From Rhizomys pruinosus (taxonomy: Eukaryota > Chordata > Mammalia > Rodentia > Spalacidae), in assembly GCA_009823505.1 (NCBI GenBank), contig VZQC01006699.1, positions 1,750,930 through 1,814,929 on the forward strand: a stretch of 64,000 nucleotides of DNA, written 5' to 3'. The position numbers were made by a program, and so were the translations under genes. This document shows, piece by piece, positions 1 through 11,179 of this stretch. The notes under the pieces are model-generated. The model was given only the letters and a program-made list of their open reading frames with translations. It was not told where the DNA came from and ran no database searches. Position 1 is the stretch's first letter; each line of letters begins with the position of its first letter.

Positions 1-2970
1 GAATAACTAGATGATAAAATTTCCCTTCAAAACTAAAAAAAAGAAATAACAAGTATCAAAAGCCATAGAACCTGTAACAGACAGAGATCAGAAACAGAAA
101 TCTCTCCACGCCCATATTATCGTTAAATGCTAGACACTCAAAACAAAGACAAAATCCTTAAAGCCACAAGAGAAAAACAACAAGTGACCTAAAAGTGAGA
201 AACCTATCAGAATACAACTGGACTTTTCAGGCCATAACTATGAAAGTCAAGAAGAATCGTTGGACAAAGCTATATTTTTCCCCCAGTGTTAATGACAATA
301 GTATGCCAACCCGAGGTTACTATTACCATGCAAAATGTTGATTATTAGTTGGAAGGGAGAGAGAAAAACCTTCCAGACATAAACAAGATTATAGAATACA
401 TGTCCAGAAATACCAAACCTTCAGAGAATACTTGATGAATGGCAATTCAAAGGACGAAGAAAGGAAGCAACCATTCCCAAGGCACCTAGAAAGATAAATC
501 AATAGTAAAAGCATAACTGCAAGAAGTAGAAACCTTAAACCCAAACCACAAATGGATTACAAGGCAAAAAGAAGCAACACAACCTTATCAGGAAACAACC
601 TAAATATTAATGGACTAAATTCCTCAATCAAAAGACATAGACTTTGAGATTGGATTAGGAAAGAGTATCCATCGATATGCTGTCTGTCTACAAGAAACAC
701 ACTCTTACCTTCAAGGACAGGCTCCACTTAAAGTGAAAGAGGATGGAAAAAAAATATTCCAATGCAAAGCTTACCAATAAAGGAAAGCAGGTGTTGCTAT
801 TTTAAGATCGGACAAAAATAGACTTTCAAAGTAAAAGAAATCAGGAGAGATCACAATGAAGGCGCTACTTATTACATTTTTAATCAAAGGAACAATCAAC
901 AACGAAGATATTGCTGTAATAAGTTTATAATTATATATGCCCCAAACTCTGTTGCAACAAACTTTACAAAGAAAATTCTCCAAGACAACAAGGCACACAC
1001 TAACCCAAGTACAATCATAGTAGGGAACTTCAATAACCCACCACTGAAGCCTTACAGTGTCAACGAGGACAGAAGAAATTAAACCTAGAAGAGACATCTG
1101 AACTGAAAGATATGATACACGACCAAATGAACCTCAATAAGAACCGTCTACCTTACCGGATATTCCACCCTAATACCAAGATAGACTTTATATATACTTT
1201 CTACTCAGCACCCCCAATGGAGAAAATTTCTCAATGAAAAATCCCACATACTGTGGAATCGCGAAGAAATCCATCCACAAATACAAAATAAATTGAAATA
1301 ATTTCATGCATCCTATATAGACACAGTGCAAAGCTAACCAGGATACCCTACTGCCTACAAAGACACATGGAATGACTAAACAACACACTCCCTTGAATTA
1401 ATGAATGGGTCAAGAAGAGATTAAAGAAAGTATAATAAAAGGAATTCCTGGACCTGATCATGAGAAATGACAATACAACACAAACCAAAACCAATGGAAT
1501 AGCCTTTAAAAACGGTGAGTACGTATAGAGGTAGGTTTATAGTACCGCTGGGTTGCCATACATTAGAAAAAGACAGAAAGAGTCACAAGTGTAATATCTA
1601 ATACAGCTAAACTTGAGACAACAAACAGAAAAAAAAAAAAAAAAAAAAAACAGAGAACAAATGAAACCAAAGACAAAAAAAAAAAGACAGAGATAACCAA
1701 GAAAGAAACAAAAACAAAAAAAAAAAAAAAAAAAAATTAACAAGAAATCTAAAATTTAGTTGGATTCGTTGAGAGAGAATAAACAAGATAGACCTCTTAA
1801 GCCCCAGTTAACTCAAAAGAAAGATAGGAACACTCCAATATCGAATACAAATCTCGTGAGTGAAAGGAATATCAGCAACAGTACCAAGAAAAAGATTCAA
1901 AAAATCATACAGGATATACTTCAAAAACCTGATAACTCTAGTATAGTTTTGAAACCTAGAAAAAATGGTGAAACATCTTGAAAATCCTGGGATATCACCA
2001 AGACTCAACCAAGAAGAGATTGACGAGCTAAACAGACCATAATACATATGAAGAAATGGAAGATGTAATAAGAATAAACCTCCCAATACTAAAAAAGGCC
2101 CCAGGCCAAGAGTTCACGGTCAGAATTTTATAAAATCTATTTGTCAAAAGAGCTACAAACCATATATGACTGAAATTGTTTAGAAGGATACAACACAGAG
2201 GCGAAATCTCCCATAGATTCCCTGTTCTATGAAGCCAGCCATCACTCTATAACATAAACCAGGCAAAGATCAACCAAAATAGTTTGGAAGAACCTATAGT
2301 GACCCGCAATCTGTCCGGTAGATGATACTCGTGAGCCAAGATGTTTTCTAAACATTGTGATATTACTGGGCAAATTCGTCATACCAGACTCGACGATCAA
2401 GAAATAATCATCCATTGCATGAATCGATAGTTGGTCATTACCAGAAGTATTGCTAACTGGATGGTTCAACATTATGAAAATCAATAAAGCATCATCAAAC
2501 ACATTATATAGGGACTAGAAAGTACCAAAAGAACTACAGCCATCACGTCTCCAATTCGATGCTGGAAAATTAGCCTTGACAAACCAGCATCCTTTCATTC
2601 ATGCTTAAAGTCCTTGTGGGAACTGGATTGGAGGGATCAGAGGTTCTCTCCTATCGTATATCAAAGCCATGTATACCAGGAAACGGCCGACATGTCCGAA
2701 TTATCATCCTCATAACGTGTGACGGGAAAATGATCATGGAAAGCATTCCCTGTAATAGTGAAGTGAACTCGGGCAAGGCCTGCCTTCCGTCACAGCTCTC
2801 TCAATATAGTGCTTAGAGAACACTTGTCTAGTAGCATATAAGGCATAGAAAGAGAAAAGTTATAAGAGGTGTTTAGTGACCAATGGAGAGAAGAGGAAGT
2901 CAGAGCTATCCCTTGCTGATGATCATTGATTGTTTACTTATAGGATCTGAAAGACTCCACCAGAAAACTG
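1..2970 (+). mobile_element. Degraded L1: ORF1 C-terminal part to mid ORF2
   Basis: The order of sequence matches the better copy at 47.8-50.6 kb. It runs from the ORF1 C-terminal domain (about 110-520) through the ORF2 endonuclease (about 640-1400) to reverse transcriptase (about 1990-2960). It is full of stops, frameshifts and small indels. It ends abruptly in an A-run at the equivalent of the region just after the FADD reverse-transcriptase motif, far short of the ORF2 end. The decay pattern is odd: many CpGs occur where the other copy has none. Confidence 0.75.
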
Positions 2971-2988
2971 AAAAAAAAAAAAAAAAAA
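2971..2988 (+). repeat. A-tract closing the L1 fragment
   Basis: Eighteen A directly follow L1 ORF2-like sequence, then unique AT-rich sequence begins. It could be a premature poly(A) tail or a chance A-run at a breakpoint. Confidence 0.55.
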
Positions 2989-3225
2989 GAAAGGAAGAAT
3001 TCAGAGTAGTGCTAACCAACTGAATTTTCTGATAAAAAGAAATTTCCAATATATGTAGCTAGTGTGACAGGACTGACTTTTAATTTTAATTAATTTAATT
3101 TCAATAATTTTAATTAAAAATATTCCTATTCAGCATAGATGGGGAACATATCAATGAAGGATATATTCATACAGTATTGAACATTTCATTCCACATTTTT
3201 GAGGGTTTATAAATGCATAGTTTGA

Positions 3226-3347
3226 ACCATGTATGTTAGTTCATCCCTGTAATCCAACACTTGGGAAGATGAGTTTGGCCCTGAGTTCCAGGCCAGCCTG
3301 GGTTACATGTGAGACCCTGCCTCAAAACATACAAAATATCTCAAAGT
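3226..3347 (+). mobile_element. B1-related SINE, old copy
   Basis: It carries the B1/7SL landmarks: a degenerate head, 'cctgtaatccaacacttggga', 'ttccaggccagcctggg' and 'gagaccctgcctcaaaa'. It is shortened and diverged. Confidence 0.65.
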
Positions 3348-3557
3348 TAATTACATATTAATATTAGCCAGCTTCAAAACACTGAAAAAGACATTAATGA
3401 AATATACCCAATGTAGTAGCTTGCTTTTTTAGGAGCTCAAAAAAGTAAAAGGAATATAGAACAGAAACTAAATAGAAAACAAATAAAAAAGTAGATTGAA
3501 AATGAGAAGTGGGTATGTGGGTATATTTACAGGTCCATGAAATAAATGGTCAGTCAT

Positions 3558-3782
3558 GGCACTGGAGAGAAGTTTCAGTGATTTAGAGCACAGGCTATTC
3601 TTGCAGAGGACCTGGGTTCAATTCTCAGCACCCACATGGCAGCTAACAACCATCCATAACTCCAGTTCTAGGGGAATCTGACACCCTCTTCTGATGTCCA
3701 AGGGCATTTCATGACACAGGTGCACTTACATACATGCAGGCAATACACTCATACACATAAAAATAATAAATATTTAAAAAAT
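3558..3782 (+). mobile_element. B2 SINE
   Basis: A tRNA-like head with 'gttcaattctcagcaccc' (B box) is followed by the B2 body and tail 'atacactcatacacataaaaa'. The diverged head suggests an older copy. Confidence 0.85.
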
Positions 3783-5064
3783 GGTTATGCTTTAGTTTTA
3801 ACGAAAGGGAAAAACAAAGCTACAGCAAATTATTTTTTAATTATTAGCACTAATCATTATCAGAAACGTAACTTGGTAGGCCACTTCCCAGGCCTGATTA
3901 GTAAGCCATGTTGCTTCATTTCTTGGTGGACCATCAACATGATGCCCTTCCTGGTGACAGGTGCATGCAGCCCCCTCGTTGTGATTAGTTGCCCCCTGCA
4001 CTGAGCTGGAAAACAGCATGTAAACATCTACAGAAGCATGTGCAGGGTGAGGACTATGTAACTGTGTGAGTAAGCTGAACTTTTCAATGATTGGATGTAC
4101 TTTGGTGCTCTCTGTGCTGATTGATAGAAGCTTCCTATATACCCTGTACTGGAAAATAAAGTTTTGAGTTTTGCTCCATTACACTTACCCTCAGTAGAGA
4201 GGGGACAAGGACCTGTCATATGAAGGCCCCACATATACTAAAAACTCTCCCAAGAGTAAAGAGCTTTTGGGTATGTAGTAAGGCAGTATTCCACAGTTGG
4301 TAAGCAGGGAGGACAAGATCTCAACACAATGTGTCTCCTGTTTGTACTACATATCATGCCACCTCTCCCCATCTAATCACCGGGGAATTGGGTTCCTGAT
4401 CTGAGAAAGAACAGCCTCATCTCCTAGTCCCCTTCAATTACATGATTCAGTCAGCCTAAACAGCTTTGTGTAAACACAAACCTCATTCTCTTCTGTCATA
4501 GCCTAGATGTGAAGGTAGAGATGCTCTGGGTGACCCTGGGCACAGCTTACCCTACTACACTCAGGATAAGTGGCCATCCTGATGTGTATGTACTCTGCTT
4601 CAAACAATGGAAAAGAATTGTGGAATCTCAGAGAAATTTACACTACTAAAGAGAGGGGAACTTACTACTAGACTGCTTTTTTACTGAAAAGGAAATGAAT
4701 AGAATTCACATGTAAGAAGCACATTCCATTAGCAAAAACAGCTTCAGTAAATTTAATCATACTTGTGCATTTTTCGGCGTGCATACTTGGAACTGACAAG
4801 TAAGTCTACAGTTGCTTTTGTGAAGTGTGCTTCTAAATACCCTTTTGTTTTCTCCTTTTAGCAGTCAAAAGTAAAAAATAAAATCTTTTTGCTCTTTACT
4901 GCTTTGTGTCACCTTAGTAGTTTTCAGAAATCTCTATTCATTCTCAACTTAAGGAATGTTCTTTTGTGTCCAATTCATTTTGGACAAAATACAGTTTTAG
5001 GGAGAAAAATATGCAATATTTTTCTTACTTTCTTTGGAAATGAGTGTTACAAATTCTTTCTGGA

Positions 5065-5219
5065 AGCTGGGCGTGGTGGCGCATGCCTTTAATCCTAGCA
5101 CTCAGGAGGCAGAGGCAGGCGGATCTTTGTGAGTTCAAGGCCAACCTGGTCTACAGAGCGAGTTCCAGGACAGCTGGGGCTACAGGGAAACCCTGTCTCA
5201 AAAAGACAAAAAAAAAAAA
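5065..5219 (+). mobile_element. B1 SINE with 14-bp target duplication
   Basis: Full-length B1 from 'gctgggcgtggtggcgc' to the A-tail. Flanks 5051-5064 and 5220-5233 are identical (AAATTCTTTCTGGA), which proves an L1-type retroposition into unique sequence. Confidence 0.92.
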
Positions 5220-5654
5220 AAATTCTTTCTGGAGTCACATGAAAAAAGCTTCCTGCTGATCAACAGTTACGTGTTTTTCTGAACAGAAATGGCGCTTTCC
5301 CTTCTTTATAAAGGATTATTCAGTGTCTAAAAATAAAAGAAGTCATTCAAACTTTTACCAGTTTAGTAGGTGAAACTGGTAAGTTTGCAGGTAAGAGATT
5401 TCATTTCTCCTACACATCTAGGCACTAGTATCTGTCGCTCAGGAGAGAATAATGACTAAATACAGTATCTAGAATTGTCAGTTATAAAGGGGATAGAATC
5501 TGAAAACTGTATTATGATCATTCAGAAAAAAAGGTCAAAATACATAACCTTGGGAAAAAACAGGAATTTAAGTAACCAATTAAGAAGAAATTAGCTATAA
5601 GTATTCCATTTGTCACTCTGAAATGCTATGGACCATAGACTCAAAAAGCTTCTG

Positions 5655-6000
5655 AAAGTGTGGTCAGATGACTCAGGTGGTACTTGCAGCACAAGAATGA
5701 GGGCTTGAGTTTGGATCCCCAGCATCCAATATAAAAAGGCAGGTGCAGGAGCACAGACCTGTAATCCCAACATGGGTCAAGCAGAGACAGGAGGATACCT
5801 GGGGCTTCCATCCAGTCAGCCAGCCAAACCACTAAGCTCCAGGTACAGTAAAAGACTCTGCCTCAAAAAATAAAATGGAAAATAATTAAGGAAGACCTCC
5901 CCTCTACACCACAATATTGGCCCCTGGCCTCCACATACATGTCTCACCTACACAGAGACCCAGACACAGGTGTGCACATATATACAAACATGCATGCCAG
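5655..6000 (+). mobile_element. B3-type composite SINE
   Basis: A B2-like head with 'gtttggatccccagcatcc' leads to an A-rich link, then a B1-like middle ('cctgtaatcccaacatggg', 'agacaggaggat', 'ctccaggtacag', 'ctgcctcaaaaa'). A 'ggcctccacatac' CA-rich tail follows. Confidence 0.65.
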
Positions 6001-6350
6001 TGTAAATCCACAAAAATAGTTAATAAATAAACATAAAATAAACTTCAGATTTTGGATTTTCAGATTAGGGATGCACAATTATTCTCAGGAATTAAGATGA
6101 AGAACATGAAATAACAGTATCAAGGAAAGTGAAGGGGCACTTTTCAAAAATGTTAATAAGCCTCAAATGTCTTGATAGTGTTCTAGGTGTTGTAACTTAC
6201 TAATCCTTCAGTACCGATGTTTAGTATTAGCATGGCCTTCACAAAGAGGATCCAAGGCTTGACTACACTGCACAGCCTCACAAATAAAATATGAAGCTTT
6301 TTTTTTAATCCCCCTGCTTCATTCCCCATTGCCCTTTGGAAACAGTAGGG

Positions 6351-6655
6351 TGTGGTGGTTCATACTGTCTACTTGACAGGACATCTACTAGACTCATCAT
6401 GGAGACAAATCTCTGGGCATGTCTGTGAGGAAAACATACCTTAAGAACTAGACTGAATATAAAGGAAAAAGTAAGCTGAGTAGCAGCATCCATCATGTTC
6501 TTGCTTCCTGCCTGCTACAATGTGAGCAACCACCTCGAGCTCTTGCCACCATAATCAACTTCATCCCCTCAAACTGAGCTAAAACACCTCTTCCTCCCTT
6601 AAATTGCTTCTTGTCAGGTATTTTGTCAAGAATAGGAAAAAGCAGCTAACAAAAT
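6351..6655 (+). mobile_element. LTR-like interspersed repeat, family uncertain
   Basis: It starts TGTGGTGG, contains 'gctgagtagcagcatccatcatg' type sequence and ends 'cttgtcaggtattttgtcaag...'. This layout resembles rodent ERVL-MaLR solo LTRs and the repeat at 9.7 kb. No target duplication was found. Confidence 0.45.
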
Positions 6656-6815
6656 ATGGCCAGGGGGAAAACAGCTAAGACACTGTGAGAACCTCTGTGG
6701 TGTCTAGCAACATGCAGAACATTTAATGTAAATTTACACTTAATCTACAACTGCAGAGTACAGCTCCAAAAAAGTATAGATTTTTTTTTTTTTTTAGATA
6801 TTTTTAGTATGCTTA

Positions 6816-7146
6816 TGTGGTGGTTTGAATGAGTGTCCCCCATAGGCTCTAGGTATTCAAATGTTTGTCTCCAGTTGGTGGTGCTCTTTTTGGAGGTCTT
6901 TGGTCACTGGGGGCAGGCTTAGTGAGTTTAACAAGCCTCGTGGTCTACAGTTGCTCTGTCTCTGCTTCCTCTGCTCATTGTTAGATGTGACCCTTGGTTT
7001 GCTGCTCCAGATCCAGCCACCATGCCTCCCTCCACAATGGACTCTAATTCCCTGGAACCGTCAATCGTAAGCTCAAATAAACTCTTCCTTTTATAAGTTC
7101 TTTGGTCATGGTGTTTTATCACAGCAACAGAAAAGTGACTAATACA
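6816..7146 (+). mobile_element. 5' LTR of the MaLR element
   Basis: This 331-bp LTR starts TGTGGTGGTTTGAATG and ends TAATACA. A polyadenylation-type 'aaataaa' lies near 7075. It lacks about 28 bp present in the 3' LTR near 8580-8610 and carries a few extra bases before the poly(A) region. Confidence 0.85.
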
Positions 7147-8493
7147 GTAATTTGGTACCGAGAGTGGGCTGTTGGCTGTGAAGAACCTGACCATGTGGAT
7201 GCTTGGAGAAATGTAGAAGACTTTGGAACTTTGGGCTAGAAAGGCTGTTGACTACTGTAAGCAGAGCTTAAGGGGCCATTCTGGTGGAAGCCTGGAAGAA
7301 AGCATGGCTGCAAAAAACGTAGTTCCAGAGGAAAATAGAAACTTAGGCAGCAACTGGGATATTTTGATAAGGAGTCTGGCAGCAGTTTGCCCACAGCCCA
7401 AATGCTTGCCTGATGCTAAGTTGAAAAGCAATGGACTCATGTCTTTGGCAGAGGATATTTCAAGACAGCCTAATGTAGAAATGGTGGCGTGGCTTTTAAT
7501 GGTGAATATTATACAGATCTACAGTGAAAAAGAGCAAATGGGGCAGAAGGAAATGCAGAATGTATAGTTTGGATCTGAAAAGTACACTAAAGTACACTAG
7601 GAAGATTAAAGGTGTGGCCAAAGCATGTGAAGGAGAGGCTCCCTTTCATAAGGAGACTAAAGTGATTAAGGAGAGGCCTGGAGATTTACAAGTAAACAAA
7701 AGAATCAGTACCTTCAGGGCAAGACCACACCCAGCTAATCCTCCAACAAGTCCAGGGCAGAGAAAAATTGCAAATGTGGTTAAAGTAGGAGAGAGTCCAT
7801 CCCGAACTTGCAGCCAGATTCGGCAATTTCATTCACGTGGTGCTGGCTTTAGAGGCATGAAGTTTGCAAGAGTGAAGGGGTCATCAGTTCTTCCTCCACG
7901 GTTTCAGAGAGCCACAGAGGCCAGGCAGAGTGCAGCAGGGGCGTCCCTGAATAAAGAAGGCCCTGATAGGCCATTGCGTGAAGCTGTGAATGTGAAGCCT
8001 GGTTGGCAGCAGAGACCCCAAGAAGACATTCAAGATGCCAGACCTGTGAGATATTTGCCAAGGAGAGTTGCATACAGGGAGTGGTACCAGCCTAAGAAAG
8101 AGATGTATGTTGCAAGCAAAGCTGGAAGAGTTGAGCAGTCTAAGCCCTTTGGAAGTCAAGTCCCAGAAGTTGCATGTGGAGCTACTGGACTTGGTGTTTG
8201 CCCTGCAGGTTTTTGGTCTTGTTTTGGTCCGGTATTTCCTCACTATGTCTCTATTCCTCCCTTTTGGAATGGGAATGTGTATTCGGTTCCATTGTATATT
8301 GGGAGTATGTAATTTGTCTTTTGATTTTACAGGAACTTACAGTTAAGAGATTGGCCTGAGTCTCAGAAGAGACTTGGACTGTAGACTTTTGAATGGCATT
8401 GGAACTGGTAAAGACTATGGGGACTTTTAAGGTTGGACTAAATGCATTTTGCATTTTATATGGTCAGGAGCCTATGGGGGCCAGGGAGTGGAA
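7147..8493 (+). pseudogene. Internal region of the MaLR element with a long residual open frame
   Basis: Two overlapping open frames are visible: 7223-7567 (114 codons) and 7524-8312 (262 codons). The second is unusually long for a non-coding relic and ends near the point where primate MaLR internals have a conserved 'cctgcaggttt...ccattttggaatggg' type region. No protease, reverse transcriptase or envelope motifs are seen. MaLR internals are regarded as non-coding and depend on ERVL enzymes in trans, so a product is not expected. The frame change at 7524-7567 is unresolved. Confidence 0.55.
7152..7169 (+). other. Primer-binding site of the MaLR element (tRNA-Leu type)
   Basis: TGGTACC followed by a GAGAGTGGG-type stretch begins five bases after the 5' LTR. 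ERVL and MaLR elements are known for tRNA-Leu-like primer sites of this form. Confidence 0.6.
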
Positions 8494-8845
8494 TGTGGTG
8501 GTTTGAATGAGTGACCCCCATAGGCTCTAGGTATTCAGACGTTTGTCTCCAGTTGGTGGCATTGTTTTTAGAGGTCTTGGGGTGTGTGGCTGTGCTGGAG
8601 GAAGTGTGTCACTGGGGGCAGGCTTAGTGAGTTTAACAAGCCTCGTGGTCTACAGTTGCTCTCTCTCTGCTTCCTCTACTCATTTCGAGATGTGACCCTC
8701 GGTTTGCTGCTCCAGATCCAGCCGCCATGCCTCCCATCTCAATGGACTCTAATTCCCTGTCAATCGTAAGCTCAAATAAACTCTTCCTTTTATAAGTTCC
8801 TTGGTCATGGTGTTTTATCACAGTAACAGAAAAGTGATTAATACA
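8494..8845 (+). mobile_element. 3' LTR of the MaLR element
   Basis: This 352-bp LTR is preceded by the purine tract at 8474-8493. It is close to the 5' LTR apart from two indels and scattered substitutions. It ends TAATACA before the GCTTA duplication. Confidence 0.85.
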
Positions 8846-8958
8846 GCTTATATCCCAAGCACCAAGTCACTGCCCCAAACAAGGAAAGTCAACAAATATT
8901 TAATATATGAACAAAAAGGTACTCTATAGAACATGTAATGTTCCTATTTTAAAGATCA

Positions 8959-9210
8959 AGGGCTGGTAAAATGGCTCAGAAGCCTCAATTGGGGAACTGC
9001 CTTGACTGGACTTGCCTGTGGCCATGTCTGTGAGATAAAGGCACTTGCCATTGAGCAAGCATGACCTGAGCTTGACCTGCATAGTGGAAGGAGGAAACTG
9101 ACTCCCAAAAGCTGTCTTCTGACCTTCACACTCACATTGTGGCATTTGAGAGTATGCACGCACACACGCACACGCACGCACACACGCACACACGCACACG
9201 CACACACACA
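8959..9210 (+). mobile_element. B3/B2-type SINE carrying a foreign ~50-bp insert
   Basis: The head 'agggctggtaaaatggctca' and body 'aaaggcacttgcc...gtggaaggagg' belong to one SINE. Between them, about 8981-9034 resembles the LTR-like repeat at 9780-9812 ('ggacttgcctgtggccat'). The tail runs into a CACACG microsatellite. Confidence 0.55.
9157..9210. repeat. (CACACG)n/(CA)n microsatellite
   Basis: Alternating CA and CG dinucleotides form a Z-DNA-prone tract that grew from the SINE tail. Confidence 0.85.
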
Positions 9211-9310
9211 GAAATATAATTTAATTTTTTTTTACTTTTCAATTTGGGGGTTTTGCGAAGTTGGTTGGGGGGTTGTTTTTGTTGTTTGGTTGTTCTTGGG
9301 GGAGAGGGTT

Positions 9311-9412
9311 AAAACAGGGTCTCCTTCTGTAGCCCTGAAATCACTACAGTCCTCCTTACTTTACCCTCCAAAGTGTTTGGCTTAGAGGTGTCAACTACTA
9401 CACCCAGCTTGG
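9311..9412 (-). mobile_element. Old B1 fragment
   Basis: Antisense B1 landmarks 'aaacagggtctcc' and 'actacacccagct' are present with a degraded middle. Confidence 0.5.
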
Positions 9413-9732
9413 CATTTTAATAGAGAAAGTATTCAAAACAACTGCAATGGAAAATGTAATTAGAAGTGAGTTGAAGATTGCCAGCTGGTCTCAATATGCT
9501 GCCAGGTAACAAAGTGTGGAAGAGGCAAGTAGGGAAGAAAAACGTCAATGGGCAGAATGAAGCTCCAATACAAAGCTTGTTGACCTCAGGTAAATAATTC
9601 AGTGGAAACACTACATTTATGTTTGGTGTGGTGGTCAGAAAGAATAATATCAAGCAGTAGGCTCTCTCTTATCATGAAGGTTCTGGGGACTGACCTCAGA
9701 TCAGGCTTGGCAGGAAACACCTTTACCTACTG

Positions 9733-10105
9733 TGCTAGATAGCTTTGTGGTCAATTTGACACACCTGGGTTGAGGAAGCCTCCATTGGACTTGCCTGTGG
9801 CCATACCTGTGAGGTATTTTCTTGATTGTTGAATGATGTGGGAGGGCCCAGCTACCCCCGGGCAGGTTGTTCTATATTGTATAAGAGCAGGCTAAGCACG
9901 GCCAGAGGAGCAAACAAGTAAGCAACATTCCTTCATGGCCTGTGCTTCAGCTCCTGCCTCCAGGTTCCTGCCCTGAGTTTCTACCTTGGACTTGCTAAGT
10001 GGATAAACTGTGACCTGGCTGATGTAAGACGAATAAACCCTTTCCTCCCCAAGTTGGTACTGGTTGGAGTGTTTTGTCACATCGAATGAAAGCAAACTAG
10101 AACAC
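9733..10105 (+). mobile_element. LTR-like rodent repeat, family uncertain
   Basis: It contains 'gtcaatttgacacacctggg', 'gatgtgggagggcccagct' and 'gaataaaccctttcctcccc', a common rodent interspersed repeat with an LTR-like poly(A) region. No inverted or direct terminal repeats were confirmed. Confidence 0.5.
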
Positions 10106-10350
10106 CTGCTGAACTGTTGTGCTGGCCCTCATTCACTCTTGAGCAAAGGAGGACCTGGTAGAAATTGTACTCAGGACAATGGATTTGTAGAAGGTAGAGT
10201 GGAAAAGAGGACTCCGAAGGCAGGCGGGTCAGTGCTCTCCAGCATAGTAATGCTGGGTGATTCAGCAGTGGGGGAGTACGCAAGCAAGAGGACAGAGAGC
10301 AAGGCACCCACAGACACCTACATTTTGGTCACTGGCTTACTATAAAAAAG

Positions 10351-10351
<1 letters not shown>

Positions 10352-10423
<72 letters not shown>
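10352..10423. repeat. (CT)36 microsatellite
   Basis: An uninterrupted CT tract of about 72 bp. Confidence 0.97.
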
Positions 10424-10426
<3 letters not shown>

Positions 10427-10464
10427 CAAAAGAGAAAACAGTAGAGAAGAAAAAGCAGTTTATG

Positions 10465-10628
10465 CCAGGCGTGGTGGCGCACGCCTTAAATCCTAGCACT
10501 TGGGAGGCAGAGGCAGGAGGATCTTTGGAGTTCAAGGCCAGCCCTGGTCTAACGAGCGAATTCCAGGACAGCTGGGGCTACAGGGAGACCCTGTCTCTAA
10601 AAAGACCCAAAAAAAAAAAAAAAAAAAA
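10465..10628 (+). mobile_element. B1 SINE with 17-bp target duplication
   Basis: Full-length B1 ending in an A-tail. The flanks 10448-10464 and 10629-10645 (AGAAAAAGCAGTTTATG) are identical. It is a young copy. Confidence 0.93.
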
Positions 10629-10821
10629 AGAAAAAGCAGTTTATGTAAGTAACACAAAAAACATTTATATTTTATGGTTTTGAGTCAGTACCTACAATAC
10701 CCTCAGCTTTGGAGTATTTTAGTTTATTCATGCACTTAAAATACATTTATGTATATATTTGAACGGGTTTTTGTTTGGGTATTTTCTGTTGGTGGTGGAG
10801 GTGGTGGTGGTGGCTTTTTGT

Positions 10822-10928
10822 TGATTTGAGACAGGGTCACACTACGTATCCCTGGCTAGCCCTGAACTCACAGAGATTCCCGCTGCCTCTGCTGAGATTG
10901 AAGGCATAGGCCGCCATGCCCAGCTAAG
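10822..10928 (-). mobile_element. Old B1 fragment
   Basis: Antisense order 'gagacagggtcac', 'ctggctagccctgaactcacagagatt', 'ccgccatgcccagct'. Confidence 0.65.
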
Positions 10929-10954
10929 CACCTTTAAAAAAAAAAAAAATCTAG

Positions 10955-11060
10955 AGCTGGAGCTGGGGATGCAGCTCAGTGGAAGACAATTTGCCTAACA
11001 CACATGAGATCCTGTGCTCAATCCCCAGGGTCACAAGAAAATAAAAACAAAGCAAAAAAA
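10955..11060 (+). mobile_element. ID SINE
   Basis: 'gctggggatgcagctcagtgg' and 'ctcaatccccagggt' mark the tRNA-Ala-derived ID core, followed by an A-rich tail. The degraded boxes make an active gene unlikely. Confidence 0.75.
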
Positions 11061-11109
11061 CCTAAAACCATTACAGCAGGTGACTTTAGTATGGACTATC
11101 AGATTTCTA

Positions 11110-11111
11110 CA

Positions 11112-11177
<66 letters not shown>
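11110..11177. repeat. (CA)n(GA)n compound microsatellite
   Basis: About 10 CA units run straight into about 24 GA units. Confidence 0.95.

Positions 11178-11179
<2 letters not shown>

Larger units (their letters stand above)
6816..8845 (+). mobile_element. Complete ERVL-MaLR-type element (LTR-internal-LTR)
   Basis: Two similar LTRs, each TG...CA, enclose a 1.35-kb internal region. A primer-binding site follows the 5' LTR and a purine tract precedes the 3' LTR. Both outer flanks are GCTTA (6811-6815 and 8846-8850), the 5-bp duplication typical of ERVL/MaLR integration. The internal part resembles primate MaLR (THE1) internals, which lack pol and envelope genes. It lies in PLPP1 intron 1, antisense to the gene. 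Confidence 0.88.

Noticed and set aside
7524..8312. 262-codon frame as a possible host gene
   Set aside because: It lies wholly between the two LTRs of one MaLR element and matches the layout of MaLR internals, so it is not a host gene.
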